Shown piece by piece: positions 1-8,717 of a stretch of DNA of 64,000 nucleotides (its first letter is position 1; the number at the start of each line of letters is the position of its first letter). The position numbers were made by a program, and so were the translations under genes. The stretch covers positions 1 to 64,000 of the forward strand of contig CAMPYS010000005.1 in the NCBI GenBank assembly GCA_946998295.1, given 5' to 3'. Origin of the DNA: an uncultured Prevotella sp. GTDB taxonomy: Bacteria; Bacteroidota; Bacteroidia; Bacteroidales; Bacteroidaceae. The notes under the pieces were generated by a model. That model saw only the letters and a list, made by a program, of their open reading frames with translations. It did no database searches and was not told the DNA's origin.

Positions 1-185
1 TGTGATGCCCAAATTGAAAAGTGTCTTCCTTGAAGCCCAAGTGATATTTTATTTGGTTTAGATTTATTGATGGTCCATGGTTTACCCTTGTACGTAACCT
101 TCTCATGCACAATGTTGTTGTTCTGAGAAAGAACCGTATTACATGTAATAAATATTAATATAAAACCTATTAAAAATGTTTTCAT
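1..185 (-). CDS. Secreted protein, N-terminal part only (runs off the window)
   Basis: An ATG at 185 on the minus strand opens a frame that stays open to the window edge (61 codons seen). The first about 21 residues, MKTFLIGFILIFITCNTVLS followed by Q, form a signal peptide with a plausible signal-peptidase-I site after Ser20. The mature part visible (HEKVTYKGKPWTINKS) is not recognised. The start lies 2 bases beyond the stop of the upstream acyltransferase gene, so it is almost certainly the third gene of the same minus-strand operon. The product is exported to the periplasm or outer membrane; no function can be assigned from this fragment. Confidence 0.6.
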   Translation of the reverse strand, partial: MKTFLIGFILIFITCNTVLSQNNNIVHEKVTYKGKPWTINKSKPNKISLGLQGRHFSIWAS

Positions 186-187
186 TA

Positions 188-745
188 CTATTCAATCTTT
201 CCAATAGTAAAATTTTCTGGATGCTTACCTACAAAATCTTTAAAATATAATTTTATTTCGGTCATGTCTTTATCAATATTACCAGTAGGATATAATATTT
301 TTTTACATACTATACTTTTTTTCTTATAATCAATACCATATAATTGAATTGGAATATTTGCTTTCATTGCAATAAAATAAAATCCACGTTTCCATTCAGA
401 TCTTAAAGATCTAGTTCCTTCTGGAGTAATACATAATCTAAATACATCTGCTTGTATAGCATGGTGTGCAAGGTTTGTTGTCATACTTGATTTTTTGCTT
501 CGACAAACAGGAATACCTCCTAAATGTTTTAAAAATATTCCAACTGGCCAAAAGAACCATTCTTTTTTCATTAAAAAATTACTTTCTAGTCCTTCAGAAT
601 GTATATACAATTGGCCTATAAAAAAATCCCAATTACTAGTATGTGGTGCAACACAAATAATTACTTTCTTAGGAAATTCAATTGTTACATCCTTTGACCA
701 TCCCAAAAGCTTATATAATACCCAAGTGCAAAACCCTCTCAACAT
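188..745 (-). CDS. plsC: 1-acyl-sn-glycerol-3-phosphate acyltransferase family protein
   Basis: This 185-residue protein has the LPLAT signature: HX4D at His35-Asp40 (HTSNWD) and the EGTR substrate-binding motif at 109-112. The family transfers an acyl chain to lysophosphatidic acid (or a related lysolipid) at the inner membrane during phospholipid synthesis. It is short for PlsC (usually about 240) and resembles the compact Bacteroidetes form with one hydrophobic N-terminal stretch. It is the middle gene of a minus-strand operon: 12 bases after the 91-residue hypothetical gene and 2 bases before the exported protein. Family assignment is firm from motifs; the exact acceptor lipid is inferred. 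Confidence 0.85.
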   Translation of the reverse strand: MLRGFCTWVLYKLLGWSKDVTIEFPKKVIICVAPHTSNWDFFIGQLYIHSEGLESNFLMKKEWFFWPVGIFLKHLGGIPVCRSKKSSMTTNLAHHAIQADVFRLCITPEGTRSLRSEWKRGFYFIAMKANIPIQLYGIDYKKKSIVCKKILYPTGNIDKDMTEIKLYFKDFVGKHPENFTIGKIE

Positions 746-757
746 AATATTATATCA

Positions 758-1033
758 CTATTCTAAATTAGTTATTTGATCGATTAGTTCTGAAATATCC
801 TTATTAAATTTTTCTTTAAAATCACTAAAATAGATAGATGGTTTTATGCCAGGTTCAATGTGTGAAATACGCTCTATATAATGTTTACGCAATAAAAGTA
901 TAGACACTAATATTGAATTTAATTCTTCTTTATCAACCTTATTATTATAAAAAGGTATTGCTGCTAATTCTGATATCACACTTTGTAGAATAGTGTTAAT
1001 CCTCTTTTTTAAATGTTTTTTATTATTACTCAT
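758..1033 (-). CDS. Small conserved-looking hypothetical protein, 91 aa
   Basis: A short, highly charged, mainly helical protein beginning with a lysine-rich segment (NNKKHLKKRI) and ending in a leucine/isoleucine heptad-like stretch (DISELIDQITNLE). No signal peptide, membrane segment or recognised domain. I treat it as real because it starts with ATG, sits 12 bases upstream of plsC in the same direction, and has a Bacteroidetes-type -7 element on the minus strand about 45 bases before its start. It may be cytoplasmic; function unknown. Confidence 0.55.
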   Translation of the reverse strand: MSNNKKHLKKRINTILQSVISELAAIPFYNNKVDKEELNSILVSILLLRKHYIERISHIEPGIKPSIYFSDFKEKFNKDISELIDQITNLE

Positions 1034-1077
1034 AACTTATATAAGTATTAAAGTAAAGACATACTGTTTTATAAATT

Positions 1078-1085
1078 CAAAGGTA
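1078..1085 (-). promoter_or_regulatory. Bacteroidetes -7 element for the plsC operon
   Basis: Read on the minus strand, 1085-1078 is TACCTTTG, matching the TANNTTTG -7 consensus of the Bacteroidetes housekeeping sigma factor. It lies about 45 bases upstream of the first gene of the minus operon. No good TTTG is seen at the -33 position. Confidence 0.4.
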
Positions 1086-1178
1086 ATAATAACTTATTAA
1101 ATATTATAATTATATTTGTAAAAAAGAAGTAAAGCCTTATTTTAGTTTAATTATTTAGGATTTCTAACCATTTAATAT

Positions 1179-1186
1179 TATATTTG
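1179..1186 (+). promoter_or_regulatory. Bacteroidetes -7 element for pfp
   Basis: TATATTTG, a match to TANNTTTG, ends 52 bases before the ATG of the phosphofructokinase gene. A TTTA lies 21 bases upstream as a weak -33 element. Confidence 0.4.
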
Positions 1187-1238
1187 CAGTTAAAATGAAA
1201 AATCTTAAAATACATCATCTTAAATCATAATTGAAAAC

Positions 1239-2882
1239 ATGGAAATAAGTATTTTACAAAAGGAACGTACATGCTATATTCCTATACTTCCTAAATCTCT
1301 TAAAGGAGCAGTAACAATCAAAGAGGGAGAACCTACAAACAGTATAGAAGATTATGAAGATATAAAAAAAATCTTTCCTAATACATATGGCATGCCTATA
1401 GTAGAATTTATTCCTGCTAAAACTTCAGAAAATCAAAAAATAAATGTGGGTGTTATACTATCAGGGGGACAAGCTCCTGGTGGTCATAATGTAATATCAG
1501 GAATATTTGATACTCTAAAGAAATTAAACAAAGATAATAAACTTTTTGGATTTCTAATGGGTCCATCTGGATTAGTAGACCATAAGTATATAGAAATAAC
1601 ATCTGAACTAATAGATAAATATCGTAATACTGGAGGATTCGATATAATAGGCTCAGGACGAACTAAACTTGAAACAGAAGCACAATTTGAAAAGGGATTG
1701 GAAATTCTTCATAAATTAAATATTAAAGCTTTAGTAATCATAGGTGGGGACGATTCAAACACAAATGCTTGCATTCTTTCTGAATATTATGCAGCAAAGA
1801 AAGCTGGGATACAAGTTATTGGATGTCCAAAAACTATTGATGGAGATTTAAAAAATGATCAAATAGAAGTTTCTTTCGGATTTGATACAGCTACAAAAGT
1901 TTATTCAGAATTAATTGGAAACATAGCTCGTGATTGCAATTCTGCACGTAAATATTGGCATTTTATAAAACTAATGGGTAGATCAGCATCACACATAGCA
2001 TTAGAATGTGCTTTACAAACACAACCTAATATATGCTTAATATCAGAAGAAATACAAAAACGAAATTTATCCCTTAATGATATAATAGAATATATTGCAA
2101 CTATAGTAACTCATAGAGCCAATAATGGACAAAATTTTGGAGTAATATTAGTACCAGAAGGACTTATTGAATTTATACCTGCTATAGGCACATTAATAGA
2201 AGAATTAAATGATTTGTTAGTTAAATATGGAGATGAATATAGACACAAAAATATAAAAGAACAAAGAAAATACATTATAGATCATCTTTCAGAAAAAAAC
2301 AAAACAACATTTGAAACATTACCAGAAGATGTAGCCAGTCAATTAGCTTTAGATAGAGATCCTCACGGGAATGTACAAGTATCCAGAATAGAAACAGAGA
2401 AGCTTATATCAGATATGGTTAAAGCAAAACTGCAATTATGGAAAAAAGAAGGAAAATTCAAAGGTAAATTTTCTACTCAACACCATTTCTTTGGATATGA
2501 AGGACGGTGTGCAGCTCCATCAAATTATGATGCTAACTATTGTTACTCATTAGGTGTATCTGCTGTACATCTTATTGCAAATGGAAAAACTGGTTATATG
2601 ACAGTAGTTAAAAACACAATAGACCATCCTGAAAATTGGAAAGCTGGAGGTGTCCCAATTACAAAAATGATGAATATGGAAAAACGTAATGGAAAGATGA
2701 AACCTGTAATAAAAAAAGCTCTTGTAGATTTAGAGGGTAAACCTTTCAAAAAACTTTTATCCATGAGAGATAAATGGGCAAAAGAAACATGTTACATTTA
2801 TCCTGGTCCAATACAATATTGGGGACCTGAAAGTATTTGCAATAAAACAACTTTAACATTATTTTATGAACATGAAAAATAA
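1239..2882 (+). CDS. pfp: Diphosphate--fructose-6-phosphate 1-phosphotransferase (PPi-PFK)
   Basis: 547 residues, the usual length of the long bacterial/plant-type PPi-dependent phosphofructokinase. It catalyses reversible phosphorylation of fructose-6-phosphate with pyrophosphate in glycolysis. The nucleotide/PPi region starts with GVILSGGQAPGGHN (71-84). Two signatures mark PPi use rather than ATP: GGDDS (169-173, the second Asp replacing Gly of ATP enzymes) and PKTIDGD (197-203, Lys and Gly replacing the residues of ATP-PFK PGTIDND). The middle FGYEGRCAAPSNYDANYCYSLG segment is typical of the long group. Cytoplasmic, probably monocistronic; the next gene starts 51 bases on. Assignment is secure. 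Confidence 0.95.
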   Translation: MEISILQKERTCYIPILPKSLKGAVTIKEGEPTNSIEDYEDIKKIFPNTYGMPIVEFIPAKTSENQKINVGVILSGGQAPGGHNVISGIFDTLKKLNKDNKLFGFLMGPSGLVDHKYIEITSELIDKYRNTGGFDIIGSGRTKLETEAQFEKGLEILHKLNIKALVIIGGDDSNTNACILSEYYAAKKAGIQVIGCPKTIDGDLKNDQIEVSFGFDTATKVYSELIGNIARDCNSARKYWHFIKLMGRSASHIALECALQTQPNICLISEEIQKRNLSLNDIIEYIATIVTHRANNGQNFGVILVPEGLIEFIPAIGTLIEELNDLLVKYGDEYRHKNIKEQRKYIIDHLSEKNKTTFETLPEDVASQLALDRDPHGNVQVSRIETEKLISDMVKAKLQLWKKEGKFKGKFSTQHHFFGYEGRCAAPSNYDANYCYSLGVSAVHLIANGKTGYMTVVKNTIDHPENWKAGGVPITKMMNMEKRNGKMKPVIKKALVDLEGKPFKKLLSMRDKWAKETCYIYPGPIQYWGPESICNKTTLTLFYEHEK

Positions 2883-2933
2883 ATGTATTGATAGAACTAA
2901 ATATACTAACAATACATAAATTATATACATATA

Positions 2934-3803
2934 ATGAATATTCCCACAAGGTTAATAATTATATATACTATCACTCATAATATTTCAAAGCATATATGGT
3001 GGCTTGTGGGAATACTTATACTACTACTCTATTCTTATTTCTTTTATGTATTCTTAGTTGCTCCATTTGCGTTTAGATGGCGTGCTATATATGGAGAGCC
3101 ACAATATCCTAAAGGGTATGCTGTTCATGGTATAGATATTAGTCATCACCAAGGAAATATAAATTGGAATAGGCTTAAAAATGCAATGATAAATCAGCAT
3201 TCTATAGCATTTATTTTCATGAAGGCTACTGAGGGTGATAGTTATCTTGACCCTTTTTTTAGAATAAATTTCTATAACTCTAAAGAATGGGGATTTATAC
3301 GTGGAGTATACCATTTTTGGAACAACTATAAGTCTCCGCGTAGACAAGCATATTTTTTTTTAGCTATGGCGCCTTTAGAACCAGGTGATTTACCACCTGT
3401 CTTAGATGTTGAAACTGCACCTAAAAATATATCGCTACAAGATTTTCAACAAAACATATTGACATGGTTACATATTGTTGAAGACAAATATCATGTAAAA
3501 CCTATAATATATACATATTATAAATTTAAAAAGACCTACTTTAATGACTCACGATTCGATAGTTATCCATATTGGGTAGCACATTATTATATAAAAAAAG
3601 TGGGTAATATAGGTAACTGGAATTTTTGGCAACATACAGATGCTGGCAAACTACCAGGTATTGATACTTACGTAGACTTAAATGTTTTTAATGGTTCATA
3701 TTATAAATTATCAGAGCTACTAATTCCTAAAATCGAGATAATACCATACATGCCCACGGAAGATTCCTTATCACTTTCTGAACAACAAGCCCAAAGCTAT
3801 TAG
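2934..3803 (+). CDS. GH25-family lysozyme, membrane-anchored
   Basis: 289 residues. One hydrophobic segment (about 20-43) anchors the protein and the catalytic domain (about 63-255) would face the periplasm. The GH25 signature is clear: HGIDISHHQG (65-74, Asp68), FIFMKATEG (93-101, Glu100) and the catalytic DxE as LDVE (Asp158/Glu160). The family hydrolyses the MurNAc-GlcNAc bond in peptidoglycan, so a role in wall turnover is likely. The last about 25 residues (from IEIIPYMPTEDS) are translated from DNA that is also the antisense of the end of prmA, a convergent overlap of 77 bp. This tail is unlikely to be part of the enzyme fold. Confidence 0.9.
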   Translation: MNIPTRLIIIYTITHNISKHIWWLVGILILLLYSYFFYVFLVAPFAFRWRAIYGEPQYPKGYAVHGIDISHHQGNINWNRLKNAMINQHSIAFIFMKATEGDSYLDPFFRINFYNSKEWGFIRGVYHFWNNYKSPRRQAYFFLAMAPLEPGDLPPVLDVETAPKNISLQDFQQNILTWLHIVEDKYHVKPIIYTYYKFKKTYFNDSRFDSYPYWVAHYYIKKVGNIGNWNFWQHTDAGKLPGIDTYVDLNVFNGSYYKLSELLIPKIEIIPYMPTEDSLSLSEQQAQSY

Positions 3804-4590
3804 CCTTCTTTTCTAAAATAGATACATCGTCTATATAAAAGCCACTTATTATAATGGTGCTAATAACATTCGCATACTTTATCATTTCGCTCATATCCGC
3901 AAGTAGTATATTACGATTTATATTTGCTAAAATAACATCAAATTTCTTTCCAAATTTACCAATTTCTGATTTATCTCCTTCTCTTAAAGAAATTTCAACA
4001 TTATTTTCTATCGCATTAGCATAACTGTTTCTTACACTCCAATCATCAATATCATAAGCACAAACTGTCAACGCTCCTAACTTTTTTGAAACAATAGATA
4101 AAATACCTGTTCCACATCCACAATCTAATACATTTTTATTAGATAATTCCATATTTAATAAGGTAGAAATGATCATCTTTGTTGTTTCATGACTACCTGA
4201 ACCAAAAGCTTGTTTTGGATCTATTCGTACTATTAAAGATTTAAGTTTATTATCTATAAATGCTGACACATCCTTTTGATTAGAACTGCATATCAAACAT
4301 CTACCATCAATTATTGTAGGTGAAAAACTATTCGTTTCCCATTCTTCATTCCAATTCCTATCTTCTACCTGAGCTATTTTAAAACTGATTTTAACGTTAG
4401 AAAGTATAAAATCATTAACTACTTCAATAAGTCTATCGTAATTAAAATTACTTGCTAAACAGTATCCTTCAATACAACTTTTTGTTTCTTGAAAAGAATC
4501 TATGCCACAGACACTAACCATACTTATTAATAACTCACGCCCTAAAGACGTATCAGGAGTCAAATAAAAATTAATTTGTTTATATTTCAT
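3727..4590 (-). CDS. prmA: Ribosomal protein L11 methyltransferase
   Basis: 287 residues, normal for PrmA, which trimethylates ribosomal protein L11 using S-adenosylmethionine. Visible signatures: QAFGSGSHETT (127-137) before the Rossmann fold, AdoMet motif I VLDCGCGTGIL (154-164), and ILANINRNILL, the NIN motif that positions the substrate amine. Cytoplasmic, single gene, transcribed toward the GH25 lysozyme gene and overlapping its 3' end by 77 bases. A minus-strand promoter is visible just upstream. Confidence 0.93.
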   Translation of the reverse strand: MKYKQINFYLTPDTSLGRELLISMVSVCGIDSFQETKSCIEGYCLASNFNYDRLIEVVNDFILSNVKISFKIAQVEDRNWNEEWETNSFSPTIIDGRCLICSSNQKDVSAFIDNKLKSLIVRIDPKQAFGSGSHETTKMIISTLLNMELSNKNVLDCGCGTGILSIVSKKLGALTVCAYDIDDWSVRNSYANAIENNVEISLREGDKSEIGKFGKKFDVILANINRNILLADMSEMIKYANVISTIIISGFYIDDVSILEKKANSFGLVVQKVIRNLPWACMVLSRF

Positions 4591-4612
4591 TACCTTTGTT
4601 AATTCTTATATG

Positions 4613-4643
4613 CAAATGTATAAAAAATGTAAGATACGTCCAA
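4613..4643 (-). promoter_or_regulatory. Promoter of prmA
   Basis: On the minus strand a -7 element TACATTTG (4620-4613) is preceded 20 bases upstream by TTG (4643-4641), fitting the Bacteroidetes TTTG-N19-21-TANNTTTG promoter. It sits 23 bases upstream of the prmA start. Confidence 0.45.
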
Positions 4644-4661
4644 TAAATAATATAAAATATG

Positions 4662-4669
4662 TATATTTG
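4662..4669 (+). promoter_or_regulatory. -7 element for the surface-protein genes
   Basis: TATATTTG matches TANNTTTG. It points toward the gene at 4748, leaving a 5' leader of about 70 bases. It is divergent from the prmA promoter about 45 bases away. No convincing -33 element. Confidence 0.4.
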
Positions 4670-4747
4670 CAACAATATGTTATTACAAATAACTAAATGA
4701 TATTAGCATAAAAATAAGAACTTTATTAAGCAATATAAAAAGGAGAT

Positions 4748-5710
4748 ATGAATATGAAAAAGCTTGTATTATTTTTAATATTAATAGGTTTATTCCCATT
4801 ACTATCAATGGCACAAGTAGACGATGACCTGTATTTTTCTCCACAGGAAAAAAATACTAACAAGATAGACAAAAATGAAAAAATTGTATATTATAGTGGT
4901 ATTAATAAATCTGATAATGAATATAATAGACGTGGATATCCTTATAGAAAACAAGTAAAATTTATTGGAAAAGATTCAAACGGGAAAAAGGTTATTCAGT
5001 TTGATAGCGATAAAGGACTTTTCGTTTCAGATACAATTTATCCAAATAGATCATATCAAACTAATTATTTAATAGATGATGATTATGATGACTTTTTGTA
5101 TAGTAATAGAATAGGACAATTTGATGATTTCTATGGATACTATACACCTTTGAGATATAGATATGATAATTATTATCCATCATTATATTATTATGGATAT
5201 GGATTATATGATCCTTGGTATGACTATTGCGGATATTATAATCCATGGTATTATAGATATTACTCTCTTTGGTTTTATTATCCATATAACTTTGGTTATT
5301 GCTATCCATATTATTATATGTTCCCAAGATATGCATACTATAGTGGACTAACTGGTACAACTAATCATTGGTCTGATAGCCCTCGGACATATCAAAATAC
5401 ATACACTTATACACAATATAGAAATAATGGAAATAATTATAATAATTCACGAAGAACATATAATCAAGGCCAATTTGGAGGGACAATAAATAATGATGCC
5501 TACTACAGGTATAACAACAATCAAAGAAAAAACTACAATGATAACACATATAATGACTATCAACGCACTTATAATCAAGGGTCTTTCGGAGGTTCAAGAA
5601 GTGGAGGAGCATTCGGAGGTTCAAGAGGAGGAGGAAGCTTCGGGGGTTCAAGAAGTGGAGGAAACTTCGGGGGTTCAAGAAATGGGGGTTCTTTCGGAGG
5701 TTCAAGATAG
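4748..5710 (+). CDS. Exported Tyr-rich protein with Gly-Gly-Ser-Arg C-terminal repeats
   Basis: 320 residues. Signal peptide (MKKLVLFLILIGLFPLLSMA then Q); a polar region; a central tyrosine-rich block (about 120-200) in which almost every second or third residue is Tyr, often with Pro or Trp; an Asn/Tyr-rich region; then five near-identical FGGSR-type Gly/Ser/Arg repeats to the end. No catalytic domain recognised. AGGAG at 4741-4745 lies only 2 bases before the first ATG but 8 bases before the ATG at 4754, so translation may begin at 4754 (MKKLVLF). The composition suggests a low-complexity envelope or surface protein. The next gene, a FadL-type barrel, follows after 42 bases. Confidence 0.75.
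   Translation: MNMKKLVLFLILIGLFPLLSMAQVDDDLYFSPQEKNTNKIDKNEKIVYYSGINKSDNEYNRRGYPYRKQVKFIGKDSNGKKVIQFDSDKGLFVSDTIYPNRSYQTNYLIDDDYDDFLYSNRIGQFDDFYGYYTPLRYRYDNYYPSLYYYGYGLYDPWYDYCGYYNPWYYRYYSLWFYYPYNFGYCYPYYYMFPRYAYYSGLTGTTNHWSDSPRTYQNTYTYTQYRNNGNNYNNSRRTYNQGQFGGTINNDAYYRYNNNQRKNYNDNTYNDYQRTYNQGSFGGSRSGGAFGGSRGGGSFGGSRSGGNFGGSRNGGSFGGSR
5581..5709 (+). repeat. In-frame tandem repeats coding for GGSR units
   Basis: The 3' end of the Tyr-rich protein gene consists of imperfect repeats built around ttcggaggttcaagaagtgg, giving five FGGSR units separated by SGG, GGG or NGG. The unit length is a multiple of three, so copy changes would alter protein length without frameshift. Confidence 0.7.
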
Positions 5711-5752
5711 AATATATAAAGTATAAAGAAAATTACTATCAATATAAAAATC

Positions 5753-7363
5753 ATGAAATATTATTATATATATACATTAATAGCTACAATTTTTTCCCTG
5801 CCAACAATTGCACAAGAAACTTATGAAAACACAAAACTTGTTTCTAACGACCTTAATGGTACAGCACGATATATAAGTATGGGAGGAGCTATGGAAGCTC
5901 TCGGAGCTGAGTTATCGACTATAAATACAAATCCTGCAGGTATTGGACTAAGCAGACACAATTATTTTTCAATTACAGGCGGAGTAATAAATACTAAAGG
6001 TGCAAAAACATTTTTCAATGAAAAAACAACAATTCCAAGTTTTGATCAAATAGGATTTATCATATCAACAAGAAAAAGAAATAATTCTATACTTAATTTT
6101 GCATTTAATTATTCAAAAAATAAGAGTTTTAACTACATATTAAATGCAGCTAATGCACTTAATGGAAGCTCACAAAACAAGCAATCATATGGTAAAGCTT
6201 TATTAGGTACCGAATCAAATGGTGGCTTTACAATAGATAAGACAAAAGATGGAGAATATATGGGATATGAGAATACTAAAAGCTCAAATGTTGCTTGGAC
6301 TTTTAATCAACTTGACTATCTTTATTGGAATGCTGTAATTCCTAATGCTAAAGATGGTAAATTCTATAATTATGAAGCCAACTCTTTTGTCCTTAATAGA
6401 GAAAATAGTGGTTACATTGGCAGTTATGATTTTAATGTAAGCGGGAGTATTAGTAATAGAATCTTTTGGGGAAGTACATTCTCATATAAAAATGTTAATT
6501 ACACAGGTTATAGTGAATATAATGAACTACTATCAAAAAATCTTGGAACAATAACAGTATTAGACCATAGAATGATAACAGGTGGAGGTATTGATATTTC
6601 ATTTGGTATTATAGCCTGCCCTATAGAAAAATCGCCTTTTAGAATAGGTCTTTATTTTAAAACACCTACATGGTTTGATCTTCGCACATCAAATGACACA
6701 TATATCAAAAACGGAACAAAACAAGGTGGACTTCATGACACTGGTCAAGTAAGCAATAACTACGATTTTAAAGTATGGACCCCATGGAGATTTGGTATAT
6801 CACTTGGACATACAATAGGTAAACGTATAGCACTGGGAGCAACCTATGAATACGAAGACTATAGTGCTATCAATACACGCATAAACAAAGAAACTGTGGT
6901 TGATTATTATTATGGAAGTACCTATGAGACAACAGATGCAGATAAAGCTATGAATAGACATACTGCTCAAACTCTAAGAGGTGTTAGTAAAATAAAAATA
7001 GGATTTGAAATACGTCCAATAAATATGTTATACATACGAGGAGGATATAATTATATTAGTTCTTTATTCAATAAAAATGCACAAAAGAATCAACATATAT
7101 CATCACCAGGTGCAACATATACCTCTACAACAGACTTTACAAACTGGGATGCGCTTCATAGATTAACTTTTGGAGTTGGAGTAAAAGTCAATAACTTTAA
7201 TATTGATTTAGCATACCAAACAAGTAAAGAAAATGGACTTTTCTTTCCATTCTCTACAGATAATATAAGTGTTAATGGACTTTCATTACATAATAATCCT
7301 AAACCAACAAAAATTGAAAGAGTAAAAAAGCAATTTTCATTAACTATTGGATATACTTTTTAA
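5753..7363 (+). CDS. FadL/OmpP1-type outer-membrane beta-barrel protein
   Basis: 536 residues with a signal peptide (about 1-20, cleavage near AQE). The mature N-terminus RYISMGGAMEALGAELSTIN followed by TNPAGIG is the hallmark of the OmpP1/FadL/PorV superfamily of outer-membrane channels for hydrophobic compounds. The rest alternates polar and hydrophobic residues as expected for beta strands and ends in aromatic FSLTIGYTF, a typical barrel C-terminus. It follows the Tyr-rich exported protein (42 bases) and precedes the Omp28-like protein (28 bases), so the three are probably co-transcribed. Substrate unknown. Confidence 0.8.
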   Translation: MKYYYIYTLIATIFSLPTIAQETYENTKLVSNDLNGTARYISMGGAMEALGAELSTINTNPAGIGLSRHNYFSITGGVINTKGAKTFFNEKTTIPSFDQIGFIISTRKRNNSILNFAFNYSKNKSFNYILNAANALNGSSQNKQSYGKALLGTESNGGFTIDKTKDGEYMGYENTKSSNVAWTFNQLDYLYWNAVIPNAKDGKFYNYEANSFVLNRENSGYIGSYDFNVSGSISNRIFWGSTFSYKNVNYTGYSEYNELLSKNLGTITVLDHRMITGGGIDISFGIIACPIEKSPFRIGLYFKTPTWFDLRTSNDTYIKNGTKQGGLHDTGQVSNNYDFKVWTPWRFGISLGHTIGKRIALGATYEYEDYSAINTRINKETVVDYYYGSTYETTDADKAMNRHTAQTLRGVSKIKIGFEIRPINMLYIRGGYNYISSLFNKNAQKNQHISSPGATYTSTTDFTNWDALHRLTFGVGVKVNNFNIDLAYQTSKENGLFFPFSTDNISVNGLSLHNNPKPTKIERVKKQFSLTIGYTF

Positions 7364-7391
7364 ATATATCAAGATCCAATAAATATTTAAT

Positions 7392-8708
7392 ATGAATAAA
7401 CTTATTTTATTTACTGCAATATTTATATCTCTATTTGCAGATAAAACTAAAATGTATGCCAAGGGTGAACTTACCCCTGGCATACAACTTTATAATGCTT
7501 CTAATACTGGATATATGAATATTAATCAACAAAATTATGTAGCATTAAATATTTATTATTCAGGCACAGAAGATAAAGTTAACTATACAGTAGCTATTGA
7601 GATGGATGGAAAACGTATAGTCGAACAAAATATAACACGTACAACACCTATTTATGATGCCAAGGATACTATAAGATTTAACTTAAAAGATATCGACTTG
7701 GGAGAGCATACATTAAAAATTTATATTGATGCAAGCAAAAGCTCTGTACAAATAAGTAAAAACTCTGAAATAATACAAAACAAAGTAATTTTATATTCAC
7801 AATCTGTAAAACGACAAAAATTTTTAATTGAACAATTTACATCAGTAGATTGCCGATATTGTCCATCAGGAAGTAGATTTATAAAACACTTTATAAAAAA
7901 CAGAAATGATATAGCCCTTGTTGCCATACATGGTGGTGTTGGAGATGACCCTATGTCTGTTTATCCCTTGTGCTATAATATCTGGGAAAACCATAATGTA
8001 ACAGGTCTTCCAGCAGCGAGTTTCAATCGAACCATTGATGGAAATGGAAGACTTTCTATGCCTATAAATTTTAACGAAATAGGATTTAATTCTTTGAATG
8101 AACATTTTAGCAAATTATTCGATTCGTTAAATAAAACCATACCTTCTTTTGTCACATTGAATATACAAACAAATATGTTGAATAACTCAAACATAAACAT
8201 AACTATTGAAGGGAAAGGTGTAGAACAAGCTCCTAAAATTATTAATGGTCAAAAACTATATGTATATATAACAGAAGATGGTATAATATCACCACAATTT
8301 GATGATGGTATAACCATACCTAAGTATGTACATAATAATGTATTACGAAACTGCCTCTCTGATATTAATGGTGATGAGATAAAGTGGGATGGAGATAACT
8401 TTAAACATACTTACACATACAAATTAACTAATAAAAATAATCCGAAAAATATGCATGTAGTTGCTTTTATTGCTCCCCCACTTAATGATCCTAAACTTAG
8501 AAAGACTTTTACAAAATATATAGTAAATCAGGCTAATATCAAAGGTATTAGTACCACTAACAGTTCAAATAATATTAATAAAATAAACATCTGTCCAACT
8601 ATTGAATATTATTCTATAATGGGTCAAAAAGTAAATGCACCAATAGAAGGTAATATTTATATAGTGAAATACAAAAATGGAAAAACAAAAAAAATACTTT
8701 ACAAGTAA
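7392..8708 (+). CDS. Omp28-related protein with thioredoxin-like motif and T9SS-type C-terminal domain
   Basis: 438 residues, signal peptide at the N-terminus. A central domain carries a CxxC (Cys154/Cys157, within FTSVDCRYCPSG) followed by IALVAIHGGVGDDP, as in Omp28 outer-membrane proteins with a thioredoxin-like fold. The last about 33 residues (YYSIMGQKVN, then GNIYIVKYKNGKTKKILYK) match the pattern of type IX secretion sorting domains (YxxxGQxV, G-I-YIVK, basic end). I infer export through the outer membrane by T9SS with surface attachment. The next gene (Old Yellow Enzyme) starts 10 bases later. Confidence 0.78.
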   Translation: MNKLILFTAIFISLFADKTKMYAKGELTPGIQLYNASNTGYMNINQQNYVALNIYYSGTEDKVNYTVAIEMDGKRIVEQNITRTTPIYDAKDTIRFNLKDIDLGEHTLKIYIDASKSSVQISKNSEIIQNKVILYSQSVKRQKFLIEQFTSVDCRYCPSGSRFIKHFIKNRNDIALVAIHGGVGDDPMSVYPLCYNIWENHNVTGLPAASFNRTIDGNGRLSMPINFNEIGFNSLNEHFSKLFDSLNKTIPSFVTLNIQTNMLNNSNINITIEGKGVEQAPKIINGQKLYVYITEDGIISPQFDDGITIPKYVHNNVLRNCLSDINGDEIKWDGDNFKHTYTYKLTNKNNPKNMHVVAFIAPPLNDPKLRKTFTKYIVNQANIKGISTTNSSNNINKINICPTIEYYSIMGQKVNAPIEGNIYIVKYKNGKTKKILYK

Positions 8709-8717
8709 TATATTTAT

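Noticed and set aside
5061..5705. Frames on both strands inside the Tyr-rich protein gene (for example 5061-5360 minus, 5361-5705 minus, 5163-5351 plus).
   Set aside because: They mirror the low-complexity coding repeats (TAT/ATA rich and GGSR repeats) of the real gene and have no independent features.
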